From Salegentibacter mishustinae (GTDB taxonomy: Bacteria; Bacteroidota; Bacteroidia; Flavobacteriales; Flavobacteriaceae), in NCBI RefSeq assembly GCF_002900095.1, contig NZ_LLKN01000002.1, positions 620,001 through 684,000 on the forward strand: a stretch of DNA of 64,000 nucleotides, given 5' to 3'. Of the stretch, positions 45,595 through 55,175 are shown one piece after another (within the stretch, counting starts at the first letter, position 1; each line of letters begins with the position of its first letter). The notes beneath the pieces were generated by a model. That model made no database searches and was not told the DNA's origin. It worked only from the letters and a program-made list of their open reading frames with translations. A program made the translations under genes and the position numbers.

Positions 45595-46089
45595 ATGGAT
45601 TTAATTACTCCGGAAGTTGGTCTGATTTTTTGGCAAACCATCGTATTTTTAGTGCTGATGCTTATTCTTGCCAAATTCGCCTGGAAGCCAATTCTTGGTG
45701 CGGTAAGAACTCGTGAAGAGTCTATTAATGAAGCTCTTGCTTCTGCTGAAGATGCACGTAAAGAGATGCAAAATCTAAAGGCAGATAACGAAAAGTTGTT
45801 ACAGGAAGCTCGTGCTGAAAGGGATGAGATCCTTAAAGAAGCACGTCAGTTAAAAGAAAAGATGATTTCTGAAGCTGAAGGTGATGCGCAGAAAAAGGCC
45901 GGTAATATCGTAGCTAAGGCTAAAGAAAGCATTGAAATGGAGAAGCGTGCAGCTATGGCCGATATTAAAAATCAGGTAGCTACACTTTCTATAGAAATTG
46001 CTGAAAAAGTAATTGGAAAAGAATTGTCTACCGAGGAGAAGCAACATCAGATGATTGATAAGATGTTGAACGATGCTACCTTAAACTAA
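45595..46089 (+). CDS. atpF: ATP synthase Fo subunit b, 164 aa
   Basis: One N-terminal membrane helix (about 8-27, FWQTIVFLVLMLILAKFAW) and a long charged coiled coil form the peripheral stalk. The GAVRTREESINEAL segment after the helix is typical. Six bases separate it from atpH. Confidence 0.96.
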   Translation: MDLITPEVGLIFWQTIVFLVLMLILAKFAWKPILGAVRTREESINEALASAEDARKEMQNLKADNEKLLQEARAERDEILKEARQLKEKMISEAEGDAQKKAGNIVAKAKESIEMEKRAAMADIKNQVATLSIEIAEKVIGKELSTEEKQHQMIDKMLNDATLN

Positions 46090-46095
46090 GAAGTA

Positions 46096-46650
46096 ATGAA
46101 AGGAACCAGGGCAGCACAACGTTACGCCAAAGCAATTTTAGACTTGGCAAAAGAGAAAAACACTGCAGATATCGTTTTTACTGATATGCAACAGATTTCT
46201 CAAACTATCGCAAAAAGTGAAGATCTTTCGGATATGCTTAAAAGTCCGGTTGTAAATTCAACGGTTAAAAAAGCCAGTTTAAAAGAGATTTTTAAAGATG
46301 CTGGAGAAATTACCCAGGGAGCTTTTGATGTGCTCGTTGAAAACGGAAGAATTAATATTCTTGATTTAGTAGCGAAAAATTATATTGTTCGTTACAATAC
46401 AATGAATCGTTCTCAGGAAGCTGTAGTAACTTCAGCAGTTCCTTTAACTGCAGAGCTTGAAGAAAAGATTTTAGCTAAGGTTAAGGAATTAACTGGGACC
46501 GGTGCGAAGATTAAAAATGTTGTCAATAAAGATATTATAGGAGGTTTTGTTTTAAGAGTTGGAGATCTGCAATATGATGCCAGCGTATCCCGAAACCTTA
46601 ATAGGCTAAAAAGGGAGTTGAAGACAAACTCATATATTTCATCTATATAA
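46096..46650 (+). CDS. atpH: ATP synthase F1 subunit delta, 184 aa
   Basis: The N-terminal helical domain (AAQRYAKAILDLAKEKN) and the C-terminal motif (IIGGFVLRVGDLQYDASVSRNL) identify the delta/OSCP subunit, which joins F1 to the b stalk. Length is normal. Confidence 0.96.
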   Translation: MKGTRAAQRYAKAILDLAKEKNTADIVFTDMQQISQTIAKSEDLSDMLKSPVVNSTVKKASLKEIFKDAGEITQGAFDVLVENGRINILDLVAKNYIVRYNTMNRSQEAVVTSAVPLTAELEEKILAKVKELTGTGAKIKNVVNKDIIGGFVLRVGDLQYDASVSRNLNRLKRELKTNSYISSI

Positions 46651-46724
46651 ATGCCCATAATGGGCTTGCAAAAAGTTAATAAAAACCGTCACGCAATTAT
46701 CGTGGCATTTTATCTTAAATAATT

Positions 46725-48305
46725 ATGGCAGAAGTAAATCCTGCTGAAGTATCAGCAATATTAAAGAAACAATTATCAGGTTTTGAAAGTGGAGCCTCTT
46801 TAGACGAGGTGGGAACTGTACTTACTGTTGGTGATGGTATCGCTAACGTTTACGGTTTGGCAAACGCACAATACGGGGAATTGGTTCAGTTTGAAAGCGG
46901 CCTTGAAGGAATGGTTTTAAACCTTGAGGAAGACAATGTAGGTATCGTATTATTAGGACCTTCTAAAGATGTTAGAGAAGGATCTGTAGTAAAAAGAACC
47001 GAAAGAATTGCTTCTATCAACGTAGGTGAAGGAATTGTTGGTCGTGTAGTAGATACTTTAGGAAATCCTATAGATGGTAAAGGTGATATTGAAGGGGAAA
47101 CTTTTCAGATGCCATTAGAGCGTAAGGCGCCTGGTGTAATTTACCGTCAGCCGGTAAGTGAACCAATGCAAACAGGAATCAAATCTATTGATGCGATGGT
47201 ACCTGTAGGTAGAGGGCAGCGTGAGCTTGTGATTGGTGACCGTCAGACCGGTAAAACTACCGTTTGTATTGACACCATTCTTAACCAAAAAGAATTTTAC
47301 GATGCAGGGGAACCTGTACACTGTATATATGTTGCAATTGGGCAAAAAGCTTCAACTGTAGCAGGTATTGCAAAAGTACTTGAAGATAAAGGTGCAATGG
47401 AATATACTACCATTGTAGCTGCAAACGCTTCAGATCCTGCTCCTATGCAGGTTTATGCCCCTTTTGCAGGTGCTGCTATTGGTGAGTACTTTAGAGATAC
47501 TGGTCGTCCTGCTTTGATTATCTATGATGACCTTTCTAAACAAGCCGTTGCATACCGTGAGGTATCTTTGCTTTTACGTCGCCCACCGGGACGTGAAGCT
47601 TACCCTGGAGATGTTTTCTTCTTGCACTCAAGATTATTAGAGCGTGCTGCAAAAGTTATTGATGATAACGATATTGCACAGAATATGAACGATCTTCCTG
47701 ATTCTCTTAAAGGAAAAATCAAAGGAGGAGGTTCTTTAACCGCACTTCCAATTATTGAAACACAGGCAGGAGACGTTTCAGCATATATCCCAACCAACGT
47801 AATTTCGATTACCGATGGTCAGATTTTCTTAACTTCAGATTTATTTAACTCTGGGGTTCGTCCTGCAATTGATGTTGGTATTTCTGTATCTCGTGTAGGT
47901 GGTTCGGCGCAAATTAAGTCGATGAAGAAAGTTGCCGGTACTTTAAAATTAGACCAGGCACAATATCGTGAACTTGAAGCCTTTGCTAAGTTCGGTTCAG
48001 ATCTTGATCCTACTACTTTAAGAGTTATTCAAAAGGGTAAGCGTAACGTGGAAATCCTTAAGCAGGCTGAAAATGATCCTTACCCGGTAGAAGACCAGAT
48101 CGCAATTATTTATGCAGGTTCTAAGAACTTGCTAAAAGATGTGCCGGTAGAGAAAGTGAAGGAATTTGAAAAAGACTACCTGGAATATCTTAACGCTAAG
48201 CATAGAGATATGCTAGATACGCTAAAAGCCGGTAAATTAACCGACGAGGTTACAGATACCTTGGTTTCAGTTGCGAAAGAGCTTTCAGCTAAGTATAAAA
48301 AATAG
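46725..48305 (+). CDS. atpA: ATP synthase F1 subunit alpha, 526 aa
   Basis: The non-catalytic nucleotide-binding subunit, with P-loop GDRQTGKTT and the catalytic-site arginine region [10 protein letters not shown]. The N-terminal barrel and C-terminal helical domain are complete. The stop codon is the first part of a long inverted repeat that fills the spacer to atpG. Confidence 0.97.
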   Translation: MAEVNPAEVSAILKKQLSGFESGASLDEVGTVLTVGDGIANVYGLANAQYGELVQFESGLEGMVLNLEEDNVGIVLLGPSKDVREGSVVKRTERIASINVGEGIVGRVVDTLGNPIDGKGDIEGETFQMPLERKAPGVIYRQPVSEPMQTGIKSIDAMVPVGRGQRELVIGDRQTGKTTVCIDTILNQKEFYDAGEPVHCIYVAIGQKASTVAGIAKVLEDKGAMEYTTIVAANASDPAPMQVYAPFAGAAIGEYFRDTGRPALIIYDDLSKQAVAYREVSLLLRRPPGREAYPGDVFFLHSRLLERAAKVIDDNDIAQNMNDLPDSLKGKIKGGGSLTALPIIETQAGDVSAYIPTNVISITDGQIFLTSDLFNSGVRPAIDVGISVSRVGGSAQIKSMKKVAGTLKLDQAQYRELEAFAKFGSDLDPTTLRVIQKGKRNVEILKQAENDPYPVEDQIAIIYAGSKNLLKDVPVEKVKEFEKDYLEYLNAKHRDMLDTLKAGKLTDEVTDTLVSVAKELSAKYKK

Positions 48306-48417
48306 TATTGAGTATTGAGCTTAGAGCAGTTAGAAACTTAAGTTCATATTTAAACTTTAAATAAATTATAGGTATCGAGTATTTGTCTAAAATCTAAATA
48401 CTCGATACTCAATACTA
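48303..48417. repeat. Inverted repeat and hairpin between atpA and atpG
   Basis: TAGTATTGAGTATTGAG (48303-48319, beginning with the atpA stop) faces CTCGATACTCAATACTA (48401-48417) with one mismatch. An inner hairpin GTATCGAGTATTT / AAATACTCGATAC (48372-48408, loop 11) is perfect. No T-run follows, so it is not a classic terminator. Confidence 0.7.
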
Positions 48418-48423
48418 AATAAA

Positions 48424-49284
48424 ATGGCAAACTTAAAAGAATTACGTAGCAGGATTACTTCGGTATCATCAACGATGCAGATTACCAGCGCCATGAAAAT
48501 GGTGTCGGCAGCAAAGTTGAGCAGGGCTCAGGATGCGATCACGCAAATGAGACCTTATTCTGAAAAATTAACCCAGCTGTTACAGGATTTAAGTGCAACC
48601 CTTGATGATGATACCAGTAGCAAATACGCCGAAGAACGCGAAGTGAAAAACGTGTTGATGGTGGCTATATCTTCTAATAAGGGCTTGGCGGGTGCTTTTA
48701 ATACCAATATTGTAAAGGCCGTTAAGTATAAAGCTAAGAACGATTACGATTCTAAAAAGATAGATCTTTACACACTTGGTAAAAAAGCCAATGATGTTCT
48801 TAAAAAGGACTACGAGGTTTATAAGAATAACAATGCAATTTACGACGACCTTTCTTTTGAAAACGTATCAGAAATTGCAGAAGAATTAATGCAGCTGTTT
48901 TTAGACGAAAAGTACGACAAGATCGTATTGGTGTACAACCAGTTTAAGAATGCAGCTACACAAATTGTACAGCACGAACAATTCTTGCCTATAGAACAAT
49001 TTGAAACGGAAGAAGAAAAGCAACTCGATTACCTTTTTGAACCTTCAAAGATCGAGATTGTAAAAGAGCTTATTCCTAAATCTCTAAAAATGCAATTGTT
49101 TAAAGCATTAAGAGATTCTTTCGCTTCAGAGCACGGTGCCCGTATGACGGCGATGCACAAAGCAACCGATAACGCAAAAGAACTTCGTGACGATCTTAAG
49201 TTGTCTTACAACAAAGCCAGACAGGCTTCTATTACCAACGAAATTCTTGAAATCGTTGGTGGTGCCGAGGCATTGAATGGATAA
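48424..49284 (+). CDS. atpG: ATP synthase F1 subunit gamma, 286 aa
   Basis: The central rotor shaft: the N-terminal helix (KELRSRITSVSSTMQITSAM), the SNKGLAGAFN motif and the C-terminal helix (SYNKARQASITNEILEIVGG) are all present. It is the last gene of the cluster; beta and epsilon genes are not here. Confidence 0.97.
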   Translation: MANLKELRSRITSVSSTMQITSAMKMVSAAKLSRAQDAITQMRPYSEKLTQLLQDLSATLDDDTSSKYAEEREVKNVLMVAISSNKGLAGAFNTNIVKAVKYKAKNDYDSKKIDLYTLGKKANDVLKKDYEVYKNNNAIYDDLSFENVSEIAEELMQLFLDEKYDKIVLVYNQFKNAATQIVQHEQFLPIEQFETEEEKQLDYLFEPSKIEIVKELIPKSLKMQLFKALRDSFASEHGARMTAMHKATDNAKELRDDLKLSYNKARQASITNEILEIVGGAEALNG

Positions 49285-49320
49285 ACCAAAAAATAATATT
49301 CCGGAAGTAATTCCGTTCTA

Positions 49321-49351
49321 AAAACCCGTAAGTTAACTACGGGTTTTTTAT
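49321..49351 (+). terminator. Terminator of the atp cluster
   Basis: AAAACCCGTA faces TACGGGTTTT with a short GTTAAC-containing loop and a T-run. Confidence 0.8.
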
Positions 49352-49398
49352 TTGGTATGCGTTTTGTTTTTGTACTTTTAAACAACAAACTTTCTACT

Positions 49399-49842
49399 AT
49401 GAAGAAACTACTATTTTTATTCAGCAGTATATTCGCTCTAATCTTAATTACAGGCTGCGGCAGCAATAAGGAATTACAGGAACGTGCTCCCGCACAGTTT
49501 CAGGATATTTATTATACACAGGGTGAAAATGGGTTAGATCTCCACATTCCTGTGGCGGTTATTCAGGATAATCGGGTAAGTATGGATAGTGTTTATTTTA
49601 GAGGAATGAAATCTCCATTGGTTCAGGATAAAGAACAAACTAATCTCTTTACTGCCAATTTCAGCACTGCAGGTGGAATGGATGTGATGAGTTCCGATCC
49701 TACTGAAGAAAACAAAAATAGGGTGCCACAAAAAACGGAAGAAATGCCCTTTGAGCTTGAAGACGAAGAAGCTATTCTCGTGTTTTCTCAAAATAATAAA
49801 ACTAAATATTATAAGCTAACGGGAATAGAAGCGCAGAACTAA
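49399..49842 (+). CDS. Small lipoprotein of unknown function, 147 aa
   Basis: The ATG at 49399 gives a clean lipoprotein signal (MKKLLFLFSSIFALILITGC, Cys20). The mature part is acidic with strand-like segments and contains NRVSMDSVYFRGMKSPLV and ETEEMPFELEDEEAI-like stretches. I do not recognise a domain. It lies between the atp terminator and the flippase gene, on its own. Confidence 0.75.
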   Translation: MKKLLFLFSSIFALILITGCGSNKELQERAPAQFQDIYYTQGENGLDLHIPVAVIQDNRVSMDSVYFRGMKSPLVQDKEQTNLFTANFSTAGGMDVMSSDPTEENKNRVPQKTEEMPFELEDEEAILVFSQNNKTKYYKLTGIEAQN

Positions 49843-49867
49843 GCTCAAAATCTAATTTATCCTTCGA

Positions 49868-51319
49868 TTGGGTACCTTTAAAAAACTATTTCAGCAAACT
49901 TTTGTTTACGGCCTCGCCACAGTGTTGCCGCGTATGCTGAATGTGATTATGGTGCCGCTATATACTCATGTTCTACCGAAAGAAGAATATGGCGAAGTTT
50001 CTATAATCTTCGCCTATTTTGTATTTTTCAATGTGATCCTTGCTTATGGGATGGAAACCGCTTTTTTTAGGTTTTACAATAAAATGAAGAATAGTAAGGA
50101 AGTGCTAAGTACTTCCGGTTGGTCAATTGTAGCAACGTCTATACTGTTTTTTACAGCAGCTTTTTTAGCACAGGATTTTATTGCTGAAATGGCAAATATA
50201 CCGGTGAAATATATTCAACTGGTGATCTGGATTCTATTATTGGACGCCCTCGTGATCATCCCGTTTACCTGGCTTCGAGCAGCTGAAAAACCTATGCGGT
50301 TTGCAATAATTAAAATTATAAATGTTTGCATCAACCTAGGCCTCAATATTTTCTTTTTACTGTTTTTAAAAGATTTGGCAGTAGAGGATTCAGTTTTTCA
50401 AAGTATTTATATTCCAGATTTTGAGATCAGCTATATCTTTATTTCCAACCTGGTGGCCAGCGCTGCTACGCTGTTAATGATGCTTCCTTTCTATTTTAAA
50501 ATAGATTTCAGCTTTAATACCAAATTATGGAAATCTATGTTGTCTTATGCTTTTCCGGTATTAATCGCAGGACTTGCTTTTTCGGTAAACGAAGTTTTTG
50601 ATAGGATAATGTTAGATTATTTGCTTCCGCAGGATATAGCCCGGGCCGAGATTGGTGCTTATGCAGCTTGTTATAAGTTAGCCTTATTCATGACTCTTTT
50701 TGCCACGGCATTTAGATTGGGAATAGAACCTTTTTTCTTTAGCCACGCTGAAAATAAAAATGCCCCGGAAACCTATGCAGTAATCACTAAATACTTTGTA
50801 GTTTTTGGAAGTTTTATACTTGTGGCCGTGATCGTTTTTATAGATATCTTAAAAGAACTTTTAATTCAAAATAGTACGTATTGGGATGCAATGCATATTG
50901 TACCGCTTATTCTACTTGCAAACCTGTTCCTCGGGATATATCACAATCTCTCCGTTTGGTATAAGATTACAGATCGTACCCGTTTTGGCGGCTATATTTC
51001 TGTAGTGGGAGCTTTATTTACCCTGACGCTCAATATTATCTTAATTCCGTATATAAGCTACACCGGTTCTGCCATTGCAACTTTGGTAGCTTACGGGGTG
51101 ATGATGCTGCTTTCATATTTCTACGGAAGAAAATATTATCCCATTCCATATAACCTTAAAAAAATAGGCGGCTATTTAGTACTTTCCGTCTTATTTTCGG
51201 TATTTTCCTTTTACGTTTTTCGCGGAAATTATTTCGTTGGAATTAGCTTATTAATAGTCTTTCTCGGAACCGTATATGTTTCGGAAAGAAAACAACTTAT
51301 TAAAATATTACAATCTTAA
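49868..51319 (+). CDS. Polysaccharide flippase (Wzx/MATE-like), 483 aa
   Basis: About 12 to 14 membrane helices, with the family opening [25 protein letters not shown]-like (about 13-37) and [15 protein letters not shown]. It would flip lipid-linked sugars across the inner membrane. The start is the TTG at 49868 ([11 protein letters not shown]); no upstream ATG fits. It precedes dut by two bases, part of a unit that also has a sugar nucleotidyltransferase, so a cell-surface polysaccharide role is likely. The substrate is not known. Confidence 0.85.
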   Translation: MGTFKKLFQQTFVYGLATVLPRMLNVIMVPLYTHVLPKEEYGEVSIIFAYFVFFNVILAYGMETAFFRFYNKMKNSKEVLSTSGWSIVATSILFFTAAFLAQDFIAEMANIPVKYIQLVIWILLLDALVIIPFTWLRAAEKPMRFAIIKIINVCINLGLNIFFLLFLKDLAVEDSVFQSIYIPDFEISYIFISNLVASAATLLMMLPFYFKIDFSFNTKLWKSMLSYAFPVLIAGLAFSVNEVFDRIMLDYLLPQDIARAEIGAYAACYKLALFMTLFATAFRLGIEPFFFSHAENKNAPETYAVITKYFVVFGSFILVAVIVFIDILKELLIQNSTYWDAMHIVPLILLANLFLGIYHNLSVWYKITDRTRFGGYISVVGALFTLTLNIILIPYISYTGSAIATLVAYGVMMLLSYFYGRKYYPIPYNLKKIGGYLVLSVLFSVFSFYVFRGNYFVGISLLIVFLGTVYVSERKQLIKILQS

Positions 51320-51321
51320 CT

Positions 51322-51756
51322 ATGCAAGTAAAGATCATCAATAAATCGGCACACAAACTGCCGCATTACGAAACTGAAGCTTCAGCAGGAATGGACCTTA
51401 GAGCCAATATTTCTGAAGCTGTTACGTTAAAACCATTAGAGAGAACTATCGTTAAAACCGGACTTTTTATTGAGCTTCCGGTAGGTTACGAAGCTCAGGT
51501 GAGACCAAGAAGTGGCCTGGCCGCCAAAAAAGGAATCACCGTGTTAAACGCACCCGGCACCATAGATGCCGATTACCGTGGAGAAATAGGGGTGATTTTG
51601 GTGAACTTATCTAATGAAGAATTCACTATAGAAAATGGCAAACGTGTTGCTCAAATGGTGATTGCTAAACACGAACATATTTCCTGGGAAGAAGTCGATA
51701 CGCTAGAAGAAACCACTCGTGGTGCAGGTGGCTTCGGAAGCACAGGAAACAAATAA
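51322..51756 (+). CDS. dut: Deoxyuridine triphosphate nucleotidohydrolase, 144 aa
   Basis: It hydrolyses dUTP to dUMP, keeping uracil out of DNA. All five trimeric dUTPase motifs are present: [35 protein letters not shown] and the C-terminal GAGGFGSTG. Confidence 0.97.
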   Translation: MQVKIINKSAHKLPHYETEASAGMDLRANISEAVTLKPLERTIVKTGLFIELPVGYEAQVRPRSGLAAKKGITVLNAPGTIDADYRGEIGVILVNLSNEEFTIENGKRVAQMVIAKHEHISWEEVDTLEETTRGAGGFGSTGNK

Positions 51757-51845
51757 AAATATAATTTAATCGGTGAATGCCGGTTGTGCGGAAAATTAAT
51801 ATGAATATCGATTTTCAAGGATTGAAGATCACAAAAACTAAATAA

Positions 51846-52862
51846 ATGAAGATTATAGTTCCCATGGCGGGTCGTGGTTCACGACTTCGTCCTCATACGT
51901 TAACAGTGCCAAAACCTTTAATTCCCGTAGCTGGAAAGCCAATCGTGCATCGTTTGGTAGAAGATATTGCAAAGGTTCTTGACCAACCAATAGACGAGAT
52001 CGCTTTTATTTTGGGCGATCCTGCTTTCTTTGGAGACGATATCGTAGAAAGTTTAGAAGGCCTGGCAAAAAGCTTAAATGCAAAAGCCTCTATTTACCGC
52101 CAGGATCAACCTTTAGGGACCGGTCACGCTATTATGAGTGCGAAGGAATCCCTTTCTGGCCCGGCAGTTGTAGCTTATGCTGACACCTTGATAAAAGCTG
52201 ATTTTAAACTTGACAAGGAGGCCGATGCGGTGATTTGGACTAAAAAAGTAGCGAATCCCGAAGCTTTTGGGGTGGTAAACCTTAACGAAAAGAACGAGAT
52301 TATAGAATTGGTTGAAAAGCCAAAAGAATTTGTAAGTGACCAGGCCGTAATTGGTATTTACTATTTTAAAGATATTGCAGTTTTAAAAGAGAAGCTGGAA
52401 GAAGTGCTTGATGAAAACCTGATGCATGGTGGCGAATACCAGATTAATGATGGTATTAAGAAAATGATGGCTGAAGACAGGATCTTTAAAACCGGAACCG
52501 TAGACGAATGGATGGATTGCGGAAACAAAAATGTAACCGTAGAAACCAATGGCAGAATGCTGAATTTTCTGCACCAGGATGGTGAAAAATTGATTTCAGA
52601 TTCTGTGAAGATCACTAATTCTGAAATTACCGAACCTTGTTATATTGGTGAAAATGTAGAGCTGGTAAATGCTAAAATAGGACCTAATGTTTCAGTAGGC
52701 GATGGGACTAAAATTACTGATGCTGAAGTGAAGAATAGCTTAATTCAAACTTTTGCTGAAGTGAGAAATGCAAAACTGGATAACGCGATGATAGGGAATT
52801 TTGCGAAATTTGACGGGAACTTTACCCAAATTAGTATTGGTGATTATTCAACTTTAGAATAA
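51846..52862 (+). CDS. Sugar-phosphate nucleotidyltransferase, 338 aa
   Basis: The N-terminal Rossmann-like domain has the signature MAGRGSRLRPHTLTVPKPL (about 7-25), the metal Asp in AYADTLI and the sugar-binding EKPKEF. A C-terminal left-handed beta-helix (about 250-338, hexapeptide-like NSEITEPCYIGENVELV) follows. It makes an activated sugar from NTP and sugar-1-phosphate; glucose-1-phosphate thymidylyl- or mannose-1-phosphate guanylyltransferase are both possible. The neighbouring flippase fits polysaccharide synthesis. Confidence 0.85.
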   Translation: MKIIVPMAGRGSRLRPHTLTVPKPLIPVAGKPIVHRLVEDIAKVLDQPIDEIAFILGDPAFFGDDIVESLEGLAKSLNAKASIYRQDQPLGTGHAIMSAKESLSGPAVVAYADTLIKADFKLDKEADAVIWTKKVANPEAFGVVNLNEKNEIIELVEKPKEFVSDQAVIGIYYFKDIAVLKEKLEEVLDENLMHGGEYQINDGIKKMMAEDRIFKTGTVDEWMDCGNKNVTVETNGRMLNFLHQDGEKLISDSVKITNSEITEPCYIGENVELVNAKIGPNVSVGDGTKITDAEVKNSLIQTFAEVRNAKLDNAMIGNFAKFDGNFTQISIGDYSTLE

Positions 52863-52870
52863 GCTTATTT

Positions 52871-53009
52871 AAGAGGTTGTTTGAAGAATCGGATTTCGTC
52901 AAGCTGAACTGGTTTCAGCTTCTAACATGTTTTGAATAACAATAAATTAGTTCCTGAACTAAATTCAGGAGGTCGATCATAAAAATTTTTCAAACAACCT
53001 CTTTATTTT
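52871..53009 (+). terminator. Terminator stem split by a dispersed repeat
   Basis: AAGAGGTTGTTTGAA (52871-52885) and TTCAAACAACCTCTT (52989-53003) pair perfectly over 15 bp and are followed by TATTTTAATTTT. The loop of about 100 bases contains the dispersed hairpin repeat (copy 3). Confidence 0.65.
52897..52977 (+). repeat. Dispersed hairpin repeat, copy 3
   Basis: CGTC, hairpin 1 (AAGCTGAA / TTCAGCTT, loop CTGGT), CTAACATG, a longer middle segment, hairpin 2 (TTCCTGAA / TTCAGGA, loop CTAAA) and GGTCGAT. The stem bases differ from copies 1 and 2 but remain paired. Confidence 0.78.
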
Positions 53010-53027
53010 AATTTTATCCTGAAAATT

Positions 53028-54404
53028 ATGAAAAAGTACTTCTTCATTATTGCTATGCTTTCAGGAGCCTTGTTTTCATTTCAGGGAAGTTTTGCCCAGG
53101 AAAAGGAAGTGGTGCTTGAAGATGTAAATCAGGATGACCTTGGGAATGTAACCGACGAATTTCAGGAGCAATTCTTTGAGGCCTTAAAACAAAAGGGTAT
53201 TGAGAATTACGAAAAAGCCATACTTGCATTAGAAGAATGCCAAAGACTGGAACCAAATAATCCGGTGGTATATTTTGAAATGGCCAGAAATTACAGTGAG
53301 TTAGAGAATTATGACAGGGCGATTGCAAATCTTGAAAAGGCTCACCAATTAGCGCCTAAAAGGGAAGATGTTCTAGATCAACTTTATAAGACCTATACAA
53401 GGGCAAAGCAATATGATAATGCTATCGAAACCTTATTGAAATTACTGAGTTTTGATGAAGACTATAAAGAAAAGCTTGCCAATATTTACCTGTTAAACCG
53501 GCAATTTGATGAGGCGCTCCAAACTATAGATGAACTGGACGAGCATGAAGGGCCCAGTACTTACCGAAATAAATTACGAAGGCAAATCTACGCCCGCACC
53601 GGCGACACCGCCGCACAAATAGAGAACCTGGAACAGGGAATCGCTAATAATCCTGAAAACGAAAAGAATTATCTCAATCTCATTTATATCTATAGCGATA
53701 TGGGAGATGACGAACAGGCTTATAATACCGCTTTACAATTGCTGGAAGCTAATCCCGGATCTACCTTAGTGCACCTGGCACTGTATAAATTTCACCTTGA
53801 AAGAGAAGAACCGGAAGAGGCTGTTAATTCAATGAAAATTGTTTTTGAAAGCGAAGAAATTGATGCCGAATCAAAATTTAAAGTGCTTAATGATTTTCTG
53901 ATTTTTGTAGATAACAATCCCGAATATGAAGAAGATCTAATGCAGGTAAGCAAAATGCTTAGCGAACGTGAAAATGCTCCAAAACTCTACAGCCAATTAG
54001 GTCAGTATTATATGAAACGTGGGGAACTGGAAGATGCGTTAAATTTCTTTAAGGCCGGGCTGGCGGAAAATACTGATGATTTTCAGTTGGTAAAAAATAC
54101 TATTTTTCTTCAATTAGAGTTAGAAAAGTATAAAGAGGCCCGGGATTTGAGTAAGGAAATGCTAGAGGTATTTCCGGCGCAGCCTGTTTTGTTTTTGTTA
54201 CAGGGCATTGCACTAAACCAATTGAAGGAGTATCGTGAAGCTATAGAAATACTTACATTTGGTCTGGATTACTTGATTGATAACCCAAGGATGGAAATTG
54301 ATTTTTACACACAATTAAAAATGGCCTACAAAGAACTTGGAGAAGAAGAAAAATCGGCTGAATTTTCGCGTAAGGTCGAAGCTTTAATAAAAGAAATAGA
54401 ATAG
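53028..54404 (+). CDS. Periplasmic tetratricopeptide-repeat protein, 458 aa
   Basis: A signal peptide (1-24, ending GSFAQ) precedes an array of TPR helices (NPVVYFEMARNYSELENYDR, AIANLEKAHQLAPKREDV and later units to the C-terminus). TPR proteins serve as scaffolds. It is directly followed (0-base gap) by the DUF4292 lipoprotein gene and then an EnvC-like gene, an arrangement kept in Flavobacteriaceae, suggesting joint work on the cell envelope. Confidence 0.88.
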   Translation: MKKYFFIIAMLSGALFSFQGSFAQEKEVVLEDVNQDDLGNVTDEFQEQFFEALKQKGIENYEKAILALEECQRLEPNNPVVYFEMARNYSELENYDRAIANLEKAHQLAPKREDVLDQLYKTYTRAKQYDNAIETLLKLLSFDEDYKEKLANIYLLNRQFDEALQTIDELDEHEGPSTYRNKLRRQIYARTGDTAAQIENLEQGIANNPENEKNYLNLIYIYSDMGDDEQAYNTALQLLEANPGSTLVHLALYKFHLEREEPEEAVNSMKIVFESEEIDAESKFKVLNDFLIFVDNNPEYEEDLMQVSKMLSERENAPKLYSQLGQYYMKRGELEDALNFFKAGLAENTDDFQLVKNTIFLQLELEKYKEARDLSKEMLEVFPAQPVLFLLQGIALNQLKEYREAIEILTFGLDYLIDNPRMEIDFYTQLKMAYKELGEEEKSAEFSRKVEALIKEIE

Positions 54405-55175
54405 ATGTATAGAAAGATTTTAGGAGTAGTGTTATTAAGCCTTTTTATCGTTTCCTGTGGAAGCCGGAAGGGAGTAAAAGGAATTGCTACTAAAAATGCT
54501 GAAGCCGCAAACATTATAGAAAGTCACTATAATTCTGAAACCAGCTTTACCACACTTACCGGTAAGTTAAAAACGGTTTATCAAAACGAAGACCGTACGC
54601 AATCGGTTAATTTGAGTTTTAGAATGGAGAAGGATAAAGCGATTTGGATGAGCGCTTCGGTACTGGGATTTCCAGTTGCCAAAGCCTACATCACGCCTTC
54701 TCGGGTAAGTTATTACGAAAAGGTAAGTCAAACTTATTTTGACGGAGATTTTCGACTGCTAAGTGATCTTTTAGGCACTCCATTAGATTTCCAGAAACTT
54801 CAGAATTTACTCATAGGTCAGGCAATTTATGATCTTAGGGAAGAGGAGTTTGAATTTTCCCAAACCGCAAAAGGCTTTCAATTTATGCCTTCAAATGGTG
54901 GATTAATAAGAAAAATGTTCCTTTTGAATCCTAAAAACTTCAAAACCTCTGCCCAGCAGCTGGCACAAACAGAAGAAAATAAAAGTGTGACCGTAACTTA
55001 TTCTGATTACCAGGAAGTGGAAGGAAAGATTTTTCCGGAAGAAATAAGTATTATTGCCAATGAGGCCGGAAGCAGCACGAAAATTGAACTTACCTATCGT
55101 TCACTGGAATTTGACAGGGGAGATCTCAGCTTCCCATTTGATATCCCATCAGGTTATGAAGAAATTAGTTTATAA
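54405..55175 (+). CDS. DUF4292 lipoprotein, 256 aa
   Basis: A lipoprotein signal (LLSLFIVSC, Cys at about 17) leads into a beta-rich domain with the DUF4292 landmarks FTTLTGKLKTVYQ, LSFRMEKDKAIWMSAS and ITPSRVSYYEK-TYFDGD. The fold is LolA/LolB-like in look, which would suit lipid or lipoprotein handling, but that is inference. It starts right after the TPR stop and overlaps the next gene by one base. Confidence 0.87.
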   Translation: MYRKILGVVLLSLFIVSCGSRKGVKGIATKNAEAANIIESHYNSETSFTTLTGKLKTVYQNEDRTQSVNLSFRMEKDKAIWMSASVLGFPVAKAYITPSRVSYYEKVSQTYFDGDFRLLSDLLGTPLDFQKLQNLLIGQAIYDLREEEFEFSQTAKGFQFMPSNGGLIRKMFLLNPKNFKTSAQQLAQTEENKSVTVTYSDYQEVEGKIFPEEISIIANEAGSSTKIELTYRSLEFDRGDLSFPFDIPSGYEEISL

